In this document: piece by piece, positions 9,590-17,190 of the stretch
How the letters are laid out: the number at the start of each line of letters is the position of its first letter
How positions within the stretch are numbered: position 1 is the stretch's first letter
NCBI RefSeq assembly: GCF_000612665.1
Contig: NZ_HG942051.1
Coordinates: 1 to 64,000 of the forward strand
Direction: 5' to 3'
Length of the DNA stretch: 64,000 nt
Source of the DNA: Neobacillus dielmonensis
GTDB lineage: Bacteria > Bacillota > Bacilli > Bacillales > Cytobacillaceae
Translations under genes and position numbers: made by a program
The notes under the pieces: model-generated
Seen by the model: only the letters and a program-made list of their open reading frames with translations
Told to the model about the DNA's origin: nothing
The model's database searches: none

Positions 9590-9618
9590 ATATTATTAAA
9601 GTTTTTCTTCAATGTCAA
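9590..9618 (-). promoter_or_regulatory. Sigma-A promoter of the trp operon
   Basis: TTGACA (plus-strand complement 9613-9618), a 17-bp spacer, and TAATAT (9590-9595) on the minus strand. The start point would fall near 9583, just before stem I of the distal T-box. Confidence 0.85.
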
Positions 9619-9752
9619 GTGTCTTGTTTAAATTTTCTAAATTAACATAATCTTTCAATGCCATTAAAAGGATACTCTGCTTTCCGTTTTTTTTTCTTTA
9701 AAAAAGTCCATATTAAAGGTACAACAACAATGAAAGCGGGATAGATAGAAAA

Positions 9753-11045
9753 ATGGAGCATATCGAACGTTTATCGAATAACCCACCAGCCGCTAAAAGC
9801 AAAAACTCTGAGAAAGAGAAAGGCCATAAAAAGTCGAGTGAAATCTCAAAGCAGAAGTGGGCCATTCTTTCAATATCATCTATTCCATTGGTGATGACTT
9901 TAGGAAATTCAATGTTAATTCCCGTTCTGCCTGCTTTGGAGGAAGAGTTGGGAGTTACATCTTTTCAATCAAGTTTAGTTATTACAGTGTATTCAATAAT
10001 TGCGATTTTGCTGATTCCTGTAGCAGGGTATTTATCTGACCATATCGGCAGAAAAAAAGTCATTATCCCCAGTCTTATTATTGCGGCTGCAGGGGGCCTT
10101 ATTTCTGGTTGGGCTGCCTGGAAATTAGAGAGCGCCTATTGGATTATATTAGCCGGTCGTGCCCTTCAAGGGGTAGGGGCAGCTGGTGCGTTTCCTATTG
10201 TGCTTCCACTGGTAGGAGATATGTTTAAAAAAGAGGATGACGTTAGTACATGCTTAGGTTTGATTGAAACATCAAATACATTTGGAAAAGTATTAAGTCC
10301 CATTTTTGGAGCTTTTTTAGCTGGATTTGTTTGGTTTTTGCCTTTTTTAGCTTTTCCTGTATTTTGTGCTATTTCGGTTATTATGTTAGTTTTTCTTGTA
10401 AAGTCTCCTAAGAAAAAAGAAAAACCGATACCTTTTAAAGATTTCATTGTAAATGTCAAAAAAACATTTACGGAAAACGGCCGCTGGCTGTATGCAATTT
10501 TCTTCATTGGCGGAATTCTGATGCTGGTACTGTTTGGAATACTTTTTTACCTCTCTGAAATCTTTGAAAAAGAGTATGAAATAAAAGATATAAAAAAAGG
10601 ATTTTTCTTAGCTTTGCCCCTTGGGGCTCTTTGTTTGTCATCCTTTATCAGCGGGAAGTTAATTAAAAAGAATAAAATTCTAATGAAATGGCTGACATTT
10701 TCCGGGATTTTAGCTGCTGCCTTGTCAATCGCTGCCTTGTGGTTTTCGATCAAGTTATGGTATATGCTTTCGATGTTTTTAATTGCAGGTGTAGGAATAG
10801 GTATTAGCTTGCCAAGTTTGGATGCCCTGATCACTGATGGTGTTGAAAAAAAGGAACGGGGGACCATTACTTCTATTTATAGTTCGATGCGTTTTATCGG
10901 AGTGGCAGCGGGGCCACCAATTATTGCATTATTAATGAAATATTCCACCCATTGGATTTTTATTTTGTTAAGCGGCTTATCAATCCTTGCTGCCATTGCT
11001 ACATTATTGGCAGTCAAACCACCACCGAAAGAAGAAGCGTCATGA
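9753..11045 (+). CDS. MFS drug/metabolite exporter (DHA1 type)
   Basis: A 430-residue inner-membrane antiporter with about 12 hydrophobic segments after a charged 30-residue N-terminal tail. The MFS signature between TM2 and TM3 is clear (GYLSDHIGRKKVI), and motif C of drug/H+ antiporters may be the G-rich RALQGVGAAGAFP segment. Resembles Bacillus multidrug or siderophore exporters of the YmfD/Bmr group; the substrate cannot be read. It is transcribed alone, away from the trp leader, and ends in its own terminator. The ribosome site (GGGATAG) is weak. Confidence 0.85.
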   Translation: MEHIERLSNNPPAAKSKNSEKEKGHKKSSEISKQKWAILSISSIPLVMTLGNSMLIPVLPALEEELGVTSFQSSLVITVYSIIAILLIPVAGYLSDHIGRKKVIIPSLIIAAAGGLISGWAAWKLESAYWIILAGRALQGVGAAGAFPIVLPLVGDMFKKEDDVSTCLGLIETSNTFGKVLSPIFGAFLAGFVWFLPFLAFPVFCAISVIMLVFLVKSPKKKEKPIPFKDFIVNVKKTFTENGRWLYAIFFIGGILMLVLFGILFYLSEIFEKEYEIKDIKKGFFLALPLGALCLSSFISGKLIKKNKILMKWLTFSGILAAALSIAALWFSIKLWYMLSMFLIAGVGIGISLPSLDALITDGVEKKERGTITSIYSSMRFIGVAAGPPIIALLMKYSTHWIFILLSGLSILAAIATLLAVKPPPKEEAS

Positions 11046-11070
11046 AGAGCTGAAGTTTCAGCTCTTTTTT
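11044..11070 (+). terminator. Terminator after MFS gene
   Basis: AAGAGCTGAA/TTCAGCTCTT stem with six T residues, overlapping the stop codon region. Confidence 0.85.
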
Positions 11071-11137
11071 CTAATACGTGAATTTTTTTCTTTACATCTC
11101 GACTTATTATGTTATAATAATAATCGTCCTTGATGAT

Positions 11138-11211
11138 GCGGGTGTGGTTTAATGGTAGAATTTCAGCTTCCCAAGCTGACGGCGGGGGTTCGATTCCCCT
11201 CACCCGCTCCA
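11138..11211 (+). tRNA. tRNA-Gly (anticodon CCC)
   Basis: Acceptor GCGGGTG pairs with CACCCGC, and CCA is encoded. The anticodon arm TCAGC-TTCCCAA-GCTGA gives anticodon CCC, which reads GGG. The T arm is GGGGGTTCGATTCCCCT. It is the less common Gly isoacceptor, paired with the Ser gene just downstream. Confidence 0.93.
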
Positions 11212-11220
11212 TAAATTTGT

Positions 11221-11312
11221 GGAGGAGTACCCAAGTGGTTATAAGGGGGCGCACTCGAAATGCGTTAGGGCGGGCAACCGTCGCGTGAGTTCGAATCTCA
11301 CCTTCTCCGCCA
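11221..11312 (+). tRNA. tRNA-Ser (anticodon CGA)
   Basis: Class II tRNA with a long variable arm. Acceptor GGAGGAG pairs with CTTCTCC, and CCA is encoded. The anticodon arm GCGCA-CTCGAAA-TGCGT gives CGA, which reads UCG. It lies 9 bp after tRNA-Gly and is probably co-transcribed. Confidence 0.93.
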
Positions 11313-11330
11313 TCCATACATAGATTTTGT

Positions 11331-11356
11331 AAAGCACCAGTCATACTGGTGCTTTT
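11331..11356. terminator. Terminator after the tRNA pair
   Basis: AAAGCACCAGT/ACTGGTGCTTT stem followed by T residues. It can also serve the minus-strand gene ending at 11361. Confidence 0.85.
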
Positions 11357-11360
11357 TTTA

Positions 11361-12260
11361 TTATCCTATTGGGCTTAACCACTCAGGATTCCTCTCTTTA
11401 CAAATATGACAAGCATGCTCACCGTTATGGAATGATGGGAATACTGTCCCGCATTTCTGGCATGTGTGGTAAATCACCGCTATTGAGCTGATTGCCTTTT
11501 TCTTTATCTCAGGAATGATCCGTAATGCAGATTGTGGACAGAGATCGGTACAATCCGTACAATTAACACACTTTCCATGGTCAATTTGCAGTGCTGAATC
11601 CTCGAGGAGAAACACATTTTGTGTGCAAAAATGAAAACAAGCTTGACATAAGCTACATTTCTCTACGTCCACTTGCACGGTATAAAATTGGTAATCGGAA
11701 AAATAATTTGTTAAAATCCACTCACCCGATTGGATTTTCCAAGCAGCAGGCGATAAGTCCTTACCTAATTGCCTGCCTTGCTTTTTAATGAATGAAAAGA
11801 GCTCACGTTTCGATAAGTTTCCCCCGTCAGGACCGGTAACCGTAAATGGCCTTTCTTCTAATAAAACCAGTTTTTGATTTGCCTCTTCAATGGCTGAAGT
11901 CCATTGTTCGTTTAATCGGGAAACAGTCATAATTGTTTGTATTCCTTTTTCTTTGTATATGAGGAGTTCTTTATCCGAAATCTTATATTGATCACTATAT
12001 TGTAAGCTCCTGTTATCAAATATCCTTAATACTGAAATGCCTTCAATAGCAGACAGCGGACAGGAAACCATACAGTCGCCACAGCTATTGCATAAATCCA
12101 AATCAATGTGGATTTCTTGACCTTCAATAGAGATGGCTCCAGTTTTGCAAGCATCTAAACAAAACTGGCAGCTGGACCTGTGGTTTCTCTTCCGGGAGCA
12201 TCTTTTTGTAATTTCCATATCAACGTGCATGCTTTCCAGCCATTTTGTTAATATAGACAT
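11361..12260 (-). CDS. Polyferredoxin-type 4Fe-4S protein (NapF-like)
   Basis: 299 residues, soluble, no signal peptide. Cysteine clusters suggest several [4Fe-4S] sites: an N-terminal pair (CQFCLDACKTG and CNSCGDCMVSCP) and a C-terminal pair (CSLCQACFHFC and CVNCTDCTDLCP), separated by about 120 residues without cysteine pairs. A C-terminal CQKCGTVF...CHICK looks like a zinc ribbon. It follows the DMSO-reductase-type operon after a terminator-like hairpin, has its own GAGGTG ribosome site, and may carry electrons to the enzyme or help its maturation. The role is inferred from context. Confidence 0.8.
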   Translation of the reverse strand: MSILTKWLESMHVDMEITKRCSRKRNHRSSCQFCLDACKTGAISIEGQEIHIDLDLCNSCGDCMVSCPLSAIEGISVLRIFDNRSLQYSDQYKISDKELLIYKEKGIQTIMTVSRLNEQWTSAIEEANQKLVLLEERPFTVTGPDGGNLSKRELFSFIKKQGRQLGKDLSPAAWKIQSGEWILTNYFSDYQFYTVQVDVEKCSLCQACFHFCTQNVFLLEDSALQIDHGKCVNCTDCTDLCPQSALRIIPEIKKKAISSIAVIYHTCQKCGTVFPSFHNGEHACHICKERNPEWLSPIG

Positions 12261-12280
12261 GTTTACACCTCGTTAAAAAA

Positions 12281-12314
12281 GGGCTGCAGGCTCCAATTTC
12301 ATCCTGCAGCACCC
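12281..12314 (-). terminator. Hairpin after the Fe-S subunit gene
   Basis: GGGTGCTGCAGG/CCTGCAGCCC stem followed by TTTTTT on the minus strand, between the Fe-S subunit gene and the polyferredoxin gene. It probably reduces read-through. Confidence 0.75.
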
Positions 12315-12330
12315 ATCATTCTTCTTATAC

Positions 12331-12927
12331 TCATGAACTTGACAGTCTTGCATCTTTATGAGGGGTAATTACCAGATTGGGATTTGTGATAGTGTCACTT
12401 GGCATCCCTTTAATTTGACTCACATTTCCATATTTTTTCCTCAGCTCGTCGATCGGGCCGAACTCAATCGCCCGCATCGGACAGGTTGCCACGCATACCG
12501 GATCCTCGCCTTTTTCTTGAAGATCGATACAAAGATTGCACTTATTAGATTTAAAAACCTTTTTATTATATTGGGGGGCACCATAGGGACAGGCTTTGAC
12601 GCATAACTGGGTTCCTTGGCATATCTCTTGGTCAATCGTCACCACACCATTGTCTTTATCCTTAAAGATTGCTCCAACCGGACAGCTTGGAAGGCATTTT
12701 GGATTGGTGCAATGGTTACAAGAAATACTATAATAAAACGCCTTGATGTTGTGAACAATACCACCGCCGGGCTGTTCCATAAAACTTCCATTTTCATAGG
12801 TATAGACTCGCCTAAAGTTAATCCCCACATCGAGATTATTTTTATCTTTACATGAAACACTGCACGCTTTACAGCCGGTGCAAAGGCTCTGATTTATATA
12901 AAATCCTAGTTGCCCCAATCTCCTCAC
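12331..12927 (-). CDS. dmsB: DMSO reductase-type Fe-S subunit (DmsB-like)
   Basis: A 198-residue electron-transfer subunit with four ferredoxin-like cysteine groups: CTGCKACSVSC (from residue 16), CNHCTNPKCLPSCP (from 70), CQGTQLCVKACP (103-113) and CNLC...CVATCP (130-149). In the third group the second Cys position is Thr106, which predicts a [3Fe-4S] rather than a [4Fe-4S] centre, as in NarH where Trp takes this place. It lies 3 bp after the catalytic gene. No membrane anchor gene (DmsC) follows. Confidence 0.88.
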   Translation of the reverse strand: MRRLGQLGFYINQSLCTGCKACSVSCKDKNNLDVGINFRRVYTYENGSFMEQPGGGIVHNIKAFYYSISCNHCTNPKCLPSCPVGAIFKDKDNGVVTIDQEICQGTQLCVKACPYGAPQYNKKVFKSNKCNLCIDLQEKGEDPVCVATCPMRAIEFGPIDELRKKYGNVSQIKGMPSDTITNPNLVITPHKDARLSSS

Positions 12928-12930
12928 TCC

Positions 12931-15324
12931 CTATGCCTTTGTTACTTCCACCAAATTGGTTAGTTGCGGATTAGCTTTTGCCAGAGGTGTTGGCCGTTGG
13001 GAGGTTAACACGTTTACTGCCCCCCGTTGGTCAATGCCATTTTTATCAGGGGAATACCACCCGCCTTGAGGTATGGCACAAACCCCTGGTGTAATTCTAG
13101 GCGTTACCTTGACATCAATAACGAGTAACCCCCGATCATTAAATACTTGGACACGATCACCATTTTTAATACCGCGCTGTTCCGCATCCTTCGGGTTCAT
13201 CCACATTTCTTGTTTGGCCGCTTCATCAAGCCATTCCTGGTTATCATAAGTGGAGTGACATCTCCGCTTGTAATGCCAGCTGGTTAATTGTAATGGATAT
13301 TTATTGGTTAGCGGATCCTCCGGGCCTTCCCAGGAAGAAATATATCGACCAATTGCTGGAATTTCATCATGCTGATTCATATCCCATAATGCTTTTGAAA
13401 ATAATTCAATTTTTCCGGATGGTGTTTGGAATGGATGTTTAACGATATCCTCAATCTGTTCTTTGAATGCCACCAGCGGCTCATCAAATTTAAAATGGTG
13501 TACACCCATCTTTTTGAACTCTTCATATTCAGGGAATTTAGGATCTATTTCCTTTCTTGTCCGCTCAACACTTTCCTTTACAATATCAAGAGTTGTTTTC
13601 CCTTCCGTAAATTGCTCTTTCATCCCAAGTTTTTCAGCTACTGCGGCAAATACATCATATTCATCACGGCACTCATATAACGGTTCGATGACTTTATTCC
13701 CCAAAATGACATAGTCGCCTCCTCCCCATGGAAAGCCAATATCATGCCGTTCAAAAAACGTAGTTCCTGGCAATAAGATATCGGCAAATTTAGCACTAGG
13801 GGTCATAAAAATATCACTTGCCAGAATGAATTCTACTTTAGATTCATCCTCGAGAAGCTTGGTTGTTTTATTGATATCAGCATGCTGGTTAATCAATGCG
13901 TTTCCTGCCAAGTTTACGATAAGCTTTATATTAGAGTTTAATCGGTCCACACCTTGCAAACCGTCAGCTGCTGTCATTTCCGTCCCTTTTTCTACAGCCA
14001 TCGTCCACAAGAAGCATGGAATTGAAGCCTTCACAGGATTTTGGTATGTTAATGGTTGGATCATTTTGGTGCGGCTCCAGCTGCCTGTGCCGCCTGCCCA
14101 GGTACCGAGTTTGCCGACATTTCCAGTCAAACATGCAAGCTGTGCTCCGCCGCGCGTAAATTGCTCACCATACGCCTGGCGCTGTGCCGCCCATCCTTGA
14201 ATCAAAGCTCCGGGCTTCGTGGTTGCATATTCTCTAGCCAACTGTTTAATTTTATCCGCTGGAACCCGGCAGATTCTCTCAGCCCATTCCGGTGTTTTCG
14301 GAACTCCATCTTGTTCCCCTAGCAAATAACTTTTCACAGACTCGATCCCCGGAACCCCTTCTGGCATGTGATCCCTATCAAACCCAATGCAGTACTTGTC
14401 CAAAAATGCTTGGTCATGTAACTGTTCTGTGACAATTACATAGGCCATTGCATCCATAAGCGCTGTATCGGTAGTCGGAAGGATTGGAATCCACTCATCA
14501 GCAAATGCAATGGCTGTATCAGAGTAGCGAGGGTCAATTACAACTATTTTTGCTCCATTCTTCTTTGCCTGCATTAAATACTCCCGATAAGGTGTGGAAT
14601 AAATCATCTCGGAAGGATTTTGGCCCCATAAAATAATGTATTTCGAATGCAGTAAAGAATCAAAACTGCTTCCTGTCATGTTGGTACCATATGTATAAGG
14701 TGTTGCAGCCTCGGCAGCTCCTGCGCTGTAGTCGAGTCTGTAGTTAAGAAATCCTCCTGTAAGCGATAATAATTTTCTGGCTGAATTTCGACCGCCATGG
14801 AGACCGCTGCTTTGGCCAGTTGCATAGTTTACATACCTGGATTCCGGACCATAGGTATCGCCGATTCGCTTAATTTCCTTAGCGATCGTTTCAATAGCTT
14901 CGTCCCAAGAGATTCGCTCAAATTTTCCTTCTCCCCGTTTTCCCACCCGCTTCATTGGGTATTTTAACCTGTCTGAATCGTAAAGCATTTTCCGGTAATT
15001 CCTGCCTCTTACGCAAGCCCGCAGCGGCGGTGTTGACGGGTCTCCGCCTATTTGGGTATCCGTACTAATCCTCACTACTTTTCCATCTTTTACATGGGCT
15101 TTAATGATACATCTGCCACCGCAGTTTGTTATGCTGCAGGTAGAGACGATTTGTTCGGTCTCTTTTGCACTGACAGGTTTCGTTTCGCCCTTCTTCTCAA
15201 CTAGCATTTTAGTCCCTATCCCACCAGCAATAGCGGGTATGCCAATAGCCCCAGACCACTTTATAAACGACCTTCGCTTCATTTTATTGGTTAATAGATT
15301 TTTAAATGGATTCTGTTCAGACAT
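12931..15324 (-). CDS. dmsA: DMSO/selenate-type molybdopterin reductase, catalytic subunit
   Basis: A 797-residue bis-MGD oxidoreductase of the DmsA/YnfE type. The twin-arginine leader KRRSFIK (residues 16-22) precedes a hydrophobic stretch, so Tat export is expected. One Fe-S cluster is built from C63, C68, C72 and C104. The probable molybdenum ligand is Ser200 in LDYSAGA, as in DMSO reductases, and not Cys or Sec. Length and the C-terminal MopB domain match the family. AAGGGAGG lies nine bases before the ATG. Substrate (DMSO, TMAO, selenate, other) cannot be decided from sequence. The chaperone gene ends 1 bp upstream. Confidence 0.88.
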   Translation of the reverse strand: MSEQNPFKNLLTNKMKRRSFIKWSGAIGIPAIAGGIGTKMLVEKKGETKPVSAKETEQIVSTCSITNCGGRCIIKAHVKDGKVVRISTDTQIGGDPSTPPLRACVRGRNYRKMLYDSDRLKYPMKRVGKRGEGKFERISWDEAIETIAKEIKRIGDTYGPESRYVNYATGQSSGLHGGRNSARKLLSLTGGFLNYRLDYSAGAAEAATPYTYGTNMTGSSFDSLLHSKYIILWGQNPSEMIYSTPYREYLMQAKKNGAKIVVIDPRYSDTAIAFADEWIPILPTTDTALMDAMAYVIVTEQLHDQAFLDKYCIGFDRDHMPEGVPGIESVKSYLLGEQDGVPKTPEWAERICRVPADKIKQLAREYATTKPGALIQGWAAQRQAYGEQFTRGGAQLACLTGNVGKLGTWAGGTGSWSRTKMIQPLTYQNPVKASIPCFLWTMAVEKGTEMTAADGLQGVDRLNSNIKLIVNLAGNALINQHADINKTTKLLEDESKVEFILASDIFMTPSAKFADILLPGTTFFERHDIGFPWGGGDYVILGNKVIEPLYECRDEYDVFAAVAEKLGMKEQFTEGKTTLDIVKESVERTRKEIDPKFPEYEEFKKMGVHHFKFDEPLVAFKEQIEDIVKHPFQTPSGKIELFSKALWDMNQHDEIPAIGRYISSWEGPEDPLTNKYPLQLTSWHYKRRCHSTYDNQEWLDEAAKQEMWMNPKDAEQRGIKNGDRVQVFNDRGLLVIDVKVTPRITPGVCAIPQGGWYSPDKNGIDQRGAVNVLTSQRPTPLAKANPQLTNLVEVTKA

Positions 15325-15325
15325 A

Positions 15326-15979
15326 TTATAATGCCTCCCTTGCCTGAGTAAGTGTCTCCAAATCGAACCAGCAAAAGTCTCTCAGAAGCATGGCCGCTCC
15401 CGAATAGAAAGGGCTGGTTGTATTTTGAATAATTCTTTCACAAAATTGTGGGATCCAACTCAATAGGTGTTCCTGAAGGAAGTCAATCTGTGTTGTTAAC
15501 AAGTTTTTTAGATATTCCAAATCTTTCTTTAGCAAACTTTGTTCTGATAGAAAGACCATAAATTCTAATTCCAATGACAAATGGTCATCTGGTTCCTTGT
15601 TCTCCATTTTATTCTGTAGACCAAATTGATAAAATAGCTCTCTAATTTGAATCATGCAGTCCTCAAACAGCAGATGATCTTGACTACGGTAGTAAGATTC
15701 CCAAGGTGGGGCGCTCATTCCCGGACCGATAAATAGCCGATGAAACTCTTCGATTTGTTCATGGATTAGCTGTTTAGATAAATGATGAAAAAATTGCCTT
15801 AGTTTTCTTCCACCATTTTTATGAACTTCCTCCAATCCATTCATATCAATTTCTCTATTTAAATCCCCAAAAAGTGGATTTGCTTTGGGTTCTGTAAACA
15901 ATAAAGCAAGAAACTGATAAAAATTTCTCCTTGATAATAAAAAGGGCTCAAAGTCCCTTATTTCTCCAATGATGGTCAT
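15326..15979 (-). CDS. TorD/DmsD-type redox enzyme chaperone
   Basis: A 217-residue, all-helical, soluble protein with the TorD-family pattern: LLSRRNFYQFLALLFTEP at the N-terminus and a central FHRLFIGPGMSAPPWESYYR. Such proteins bind the Tat leader and help insert the molybdenum cofactor. It is the first gene of the operon, directly before the catalytic subunit, so that is its likely client. GAGGGAG precedes the ATG. Confidence 0.85.
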   Translation of the reverse strand: MTIIGEIRDFEPFLLSRRNFYQFLALLFTEPKANPLFGDLNREIDMNGLEEVHKNGGRKLRQFFHHLSKQLIHEQIEEFHRLFIGPGMSAPPWESYYRSQDHLLFEDCMIQIRELFYQFGLQNKMENKEPDDHLSLELEFMVFLSEQSLLKKDLEYLKNLLTTQIDFLQEHLLSWIPQFCERIIQNTTSPFYSGAAMLLRDFCWFDLETLTQAREAL

Positions 15980-16052
15980 ATATCTCCCTCATGTATTATT
16001 GTCATTTGTTCCTCTTCATCTTATCGTAACGCTTAAATTAGGTGTAATAGAA

Positions 16053-16068
16053 TGTGCAATATTTCACA
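16053..16068 (-). promoter_or_regulatory. FNR/CRP-like box upstream of the reductase operon
   Basis: TGTGCAATATTTCACA has inverted TGTG/CACA halves, close to the Bacillus Fnr box TGTGA-N6-TCACA. It lies about 80 bp upstream of the chaperone start. A weak -10 (TACGAT, plus-strand complement 16023-16028) would place its centre near -44, close to the -41.5 typical of activation. Consistent with anaerobic induction. Confidence 0.6.
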
Positions 16069-16186
16069 TATTTTTCAAATCTTTTGTTACAAAATTGCAA
16101 TAATTTCATTTTCGATACCATTCTGTTTTTTTTATCGTAAAAAGATGTGTATAATAAAAACGATAAAAAAGCAAAGGATGATTTAA

Positions 16187-16474
16187 TTGAATATATCTGG
16201 GCATTCAGTTGAAAAACTGGTAGATCCATTCGGGCTTCTTTCTGGTGACCGCTATGAATTTTTCCTAGACCTTGAGGTTGACGAAGAAGATGAGCTTTAC
16301 TCAGATAAAGGAGTTGGCTTACGGGTTTTGTTTGTTGTGGACAACGATGTGATGAAAATTTCTAATTATCATTTTTATGAAAAAGAGACAGAAGAAGTTC
16401 TCGATTTTGAACTTGAGGAAGATGAGGAACAGCTCGTTTTTGATTATTGTAAGGATCATTATCTGGAAGATTAA
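16187..16474 (+). CDS. Small acidic conserved protein, DUF6509-like
   Basis: 95 residues, very acidic (many Asp/Glu), cytoplasmic. It starts with TTG at 16187, six bases after AAAGGATG. It resembles a small Bacillus family I recall as DUF6509 (VEKLVDPFGLLSGDRYEFFLDLEV); function unknown. A TATAAT at 16150-16155 gives a likely -10 without a clear -35. Confidence 0.65.
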   Translation: MNISGHSVEKLVDPFGLLSGDRYEFFLDLEVDEEDELYSDKGVGLRVLFVVDNDVMKISNYHFYEKETEEVLDFELEEDEEQLVFDYCKDHYLED

Positions 16475-16483
16475 AGATTAAAA

Positions 16484-16511
16484 AAAAAAGCAGGTGTTAC
16501 CCTGCTTTTTT
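16484..16511. terminator. Bidirectional terminator
   Basis: AAAAAGCAGG/CCTGCTTTTT stem between convergent genes, with T-runs on both strands. Confidence 0.85.
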
Positions 16512-16512
16512 G

Positions 16513-16716
16513 CTAGTATGTTTTTTGGCTGTGGTTGTTTATCACCTGGAGTTCCTTGGTGGTTAATATCATTTTACTATTACATATAGGACATAGGGGT
16601 TCTGCACTGCTTTTAAAGTTATCTCGAATCCAGCACTTACACACAGTTGAACTGCAAACCCAAACCTTCGTTTCTTCCAATTTGATTTCCTCTGTATTTC
16701 TCCTGCCAAAAGTCAA
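16513..16716 (-). CDS. ydjO: YdjO-like cold-inducible zinc-binding protein
   Basis: 67 residues from a TTG start at 16716, chosen because AAAGGGGGAG lies just upstream; the frame runs to 16791 but has no ribosome site there. It matches B. subtilis YdjO in length and in the CxxxxC...PLCPICNSKM arrangement. The first cysteines (VCSSTVCKCW) and the final CPIC form a likely zinc site. It follows the cold-shock gene directly, in line with the cold-inducible label of this family. Molecular function unknown. Confidence 0.75.
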   Translation of the reverse strand: MTFGRRNTEEIKLEETKVWVCSSTVCKCWIRDNFKSSAEPLCPICNSKMILTTKELQVINNHSQKTY

Positions 16717-16799
16717 AATTCTCTCCCCCTTTAGGATCAATCTCACACAGTCACTAAAAAAGCGATGCCAAATCAAAAGCATCACTTTCACTAGATCAA

Positions 16800-17000
16800 T
16801 TAAGCAATTTTCACGTTGGAAGCTTGAGGGCCACGAGCACCTTCAACAATTTCAAATGTTACTGTCTGTCCTTCGTCTAATGTTCTGAAGCCATCAGATT
16901 GTATGGCAGAGAAGTGAACAAATACATCTTGACCTCCATCTGCTTCAATGAAGCCAAATCCTTTTTCTGCGTTAAACCATTTTACCTTACCGTTTTTCAT
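16800..17000 (-). CDS. Cold-shock protein, CspA family
   Basis: 66 residues, a single cold-shock domain with both RNP motifs (KGFGFIEA and VFVHFSAI). It is an RNA chaperone that melts mRNA structure at low temperature. A long structured 5' leader of about 145 nt precedes it, typical of csp genes. The ydjO-like gene lies 84 bp downstream on the same strand. Which csp paralogue (B/C/D) it corresponds to cannot be settled here. Confidence 0.96.
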   Translation of the reverse strand: MKNGKVKWFNAEKGFGFIEADGGQDVFVHFSAIQSDGFRTLDEGQTVTFEIVEGARGPQASNVKIA

Positions 17001-17147
17001 AAAATAAAACCTCCAAAATTTGTTTCACTTTAAGTTGATCTACATTTAATAATAAAAGCCGCACTACACGGGTGGTCATTAGACATCCCCCACAAATCGT
17101 GCAGTACGGCGACTAATCCTATAAAATATTTAACGAACTAAAAGCGT
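17001..17147 (-). ncRNA. Structured 5' leader of the csp mRNA
   Basis: About 145 nt between the predicted start point and the csp ATG. It holds a long imperfect hairpin at 17058-17110 (GCCGTACTGCACG pairing with CGTGTAGTGCGGC). csp leaders act as temperature-dependent switches in other bacteria; that role here is inferred. Confidence 0.6.
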
Positions 17148-17153
17148 AATTTA

Positions 17154-17182
17154 ATCCTAACACACTTTTTACCAATTGTCAA
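17154..17182 (-). promoter_or_regulatory. Sigma-A promoter of csp
   Basis: TTGACA (complement of 17177-17182), 17-bp spacer, TAGGAT (complement of 17154-17159). Confidence 0.8.
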
Positions 17183-17190
17183 TGAGAACC

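Noticed and set aside
10877-11344. 155-codon minus-strand ORF
   Set aside because: It runs antisense over the MFS gene end and both tRNA genes; its RGIEPPPSAWEAEILPLNHTRI stretch is a well-known artefact of translating tRNA complements.
12931-15324. Possible selenocysteine in the molybdenum subunit
   Set aside because: The frame has no internal stop, and the metal ligand position reads Ser (LDYSAGA).
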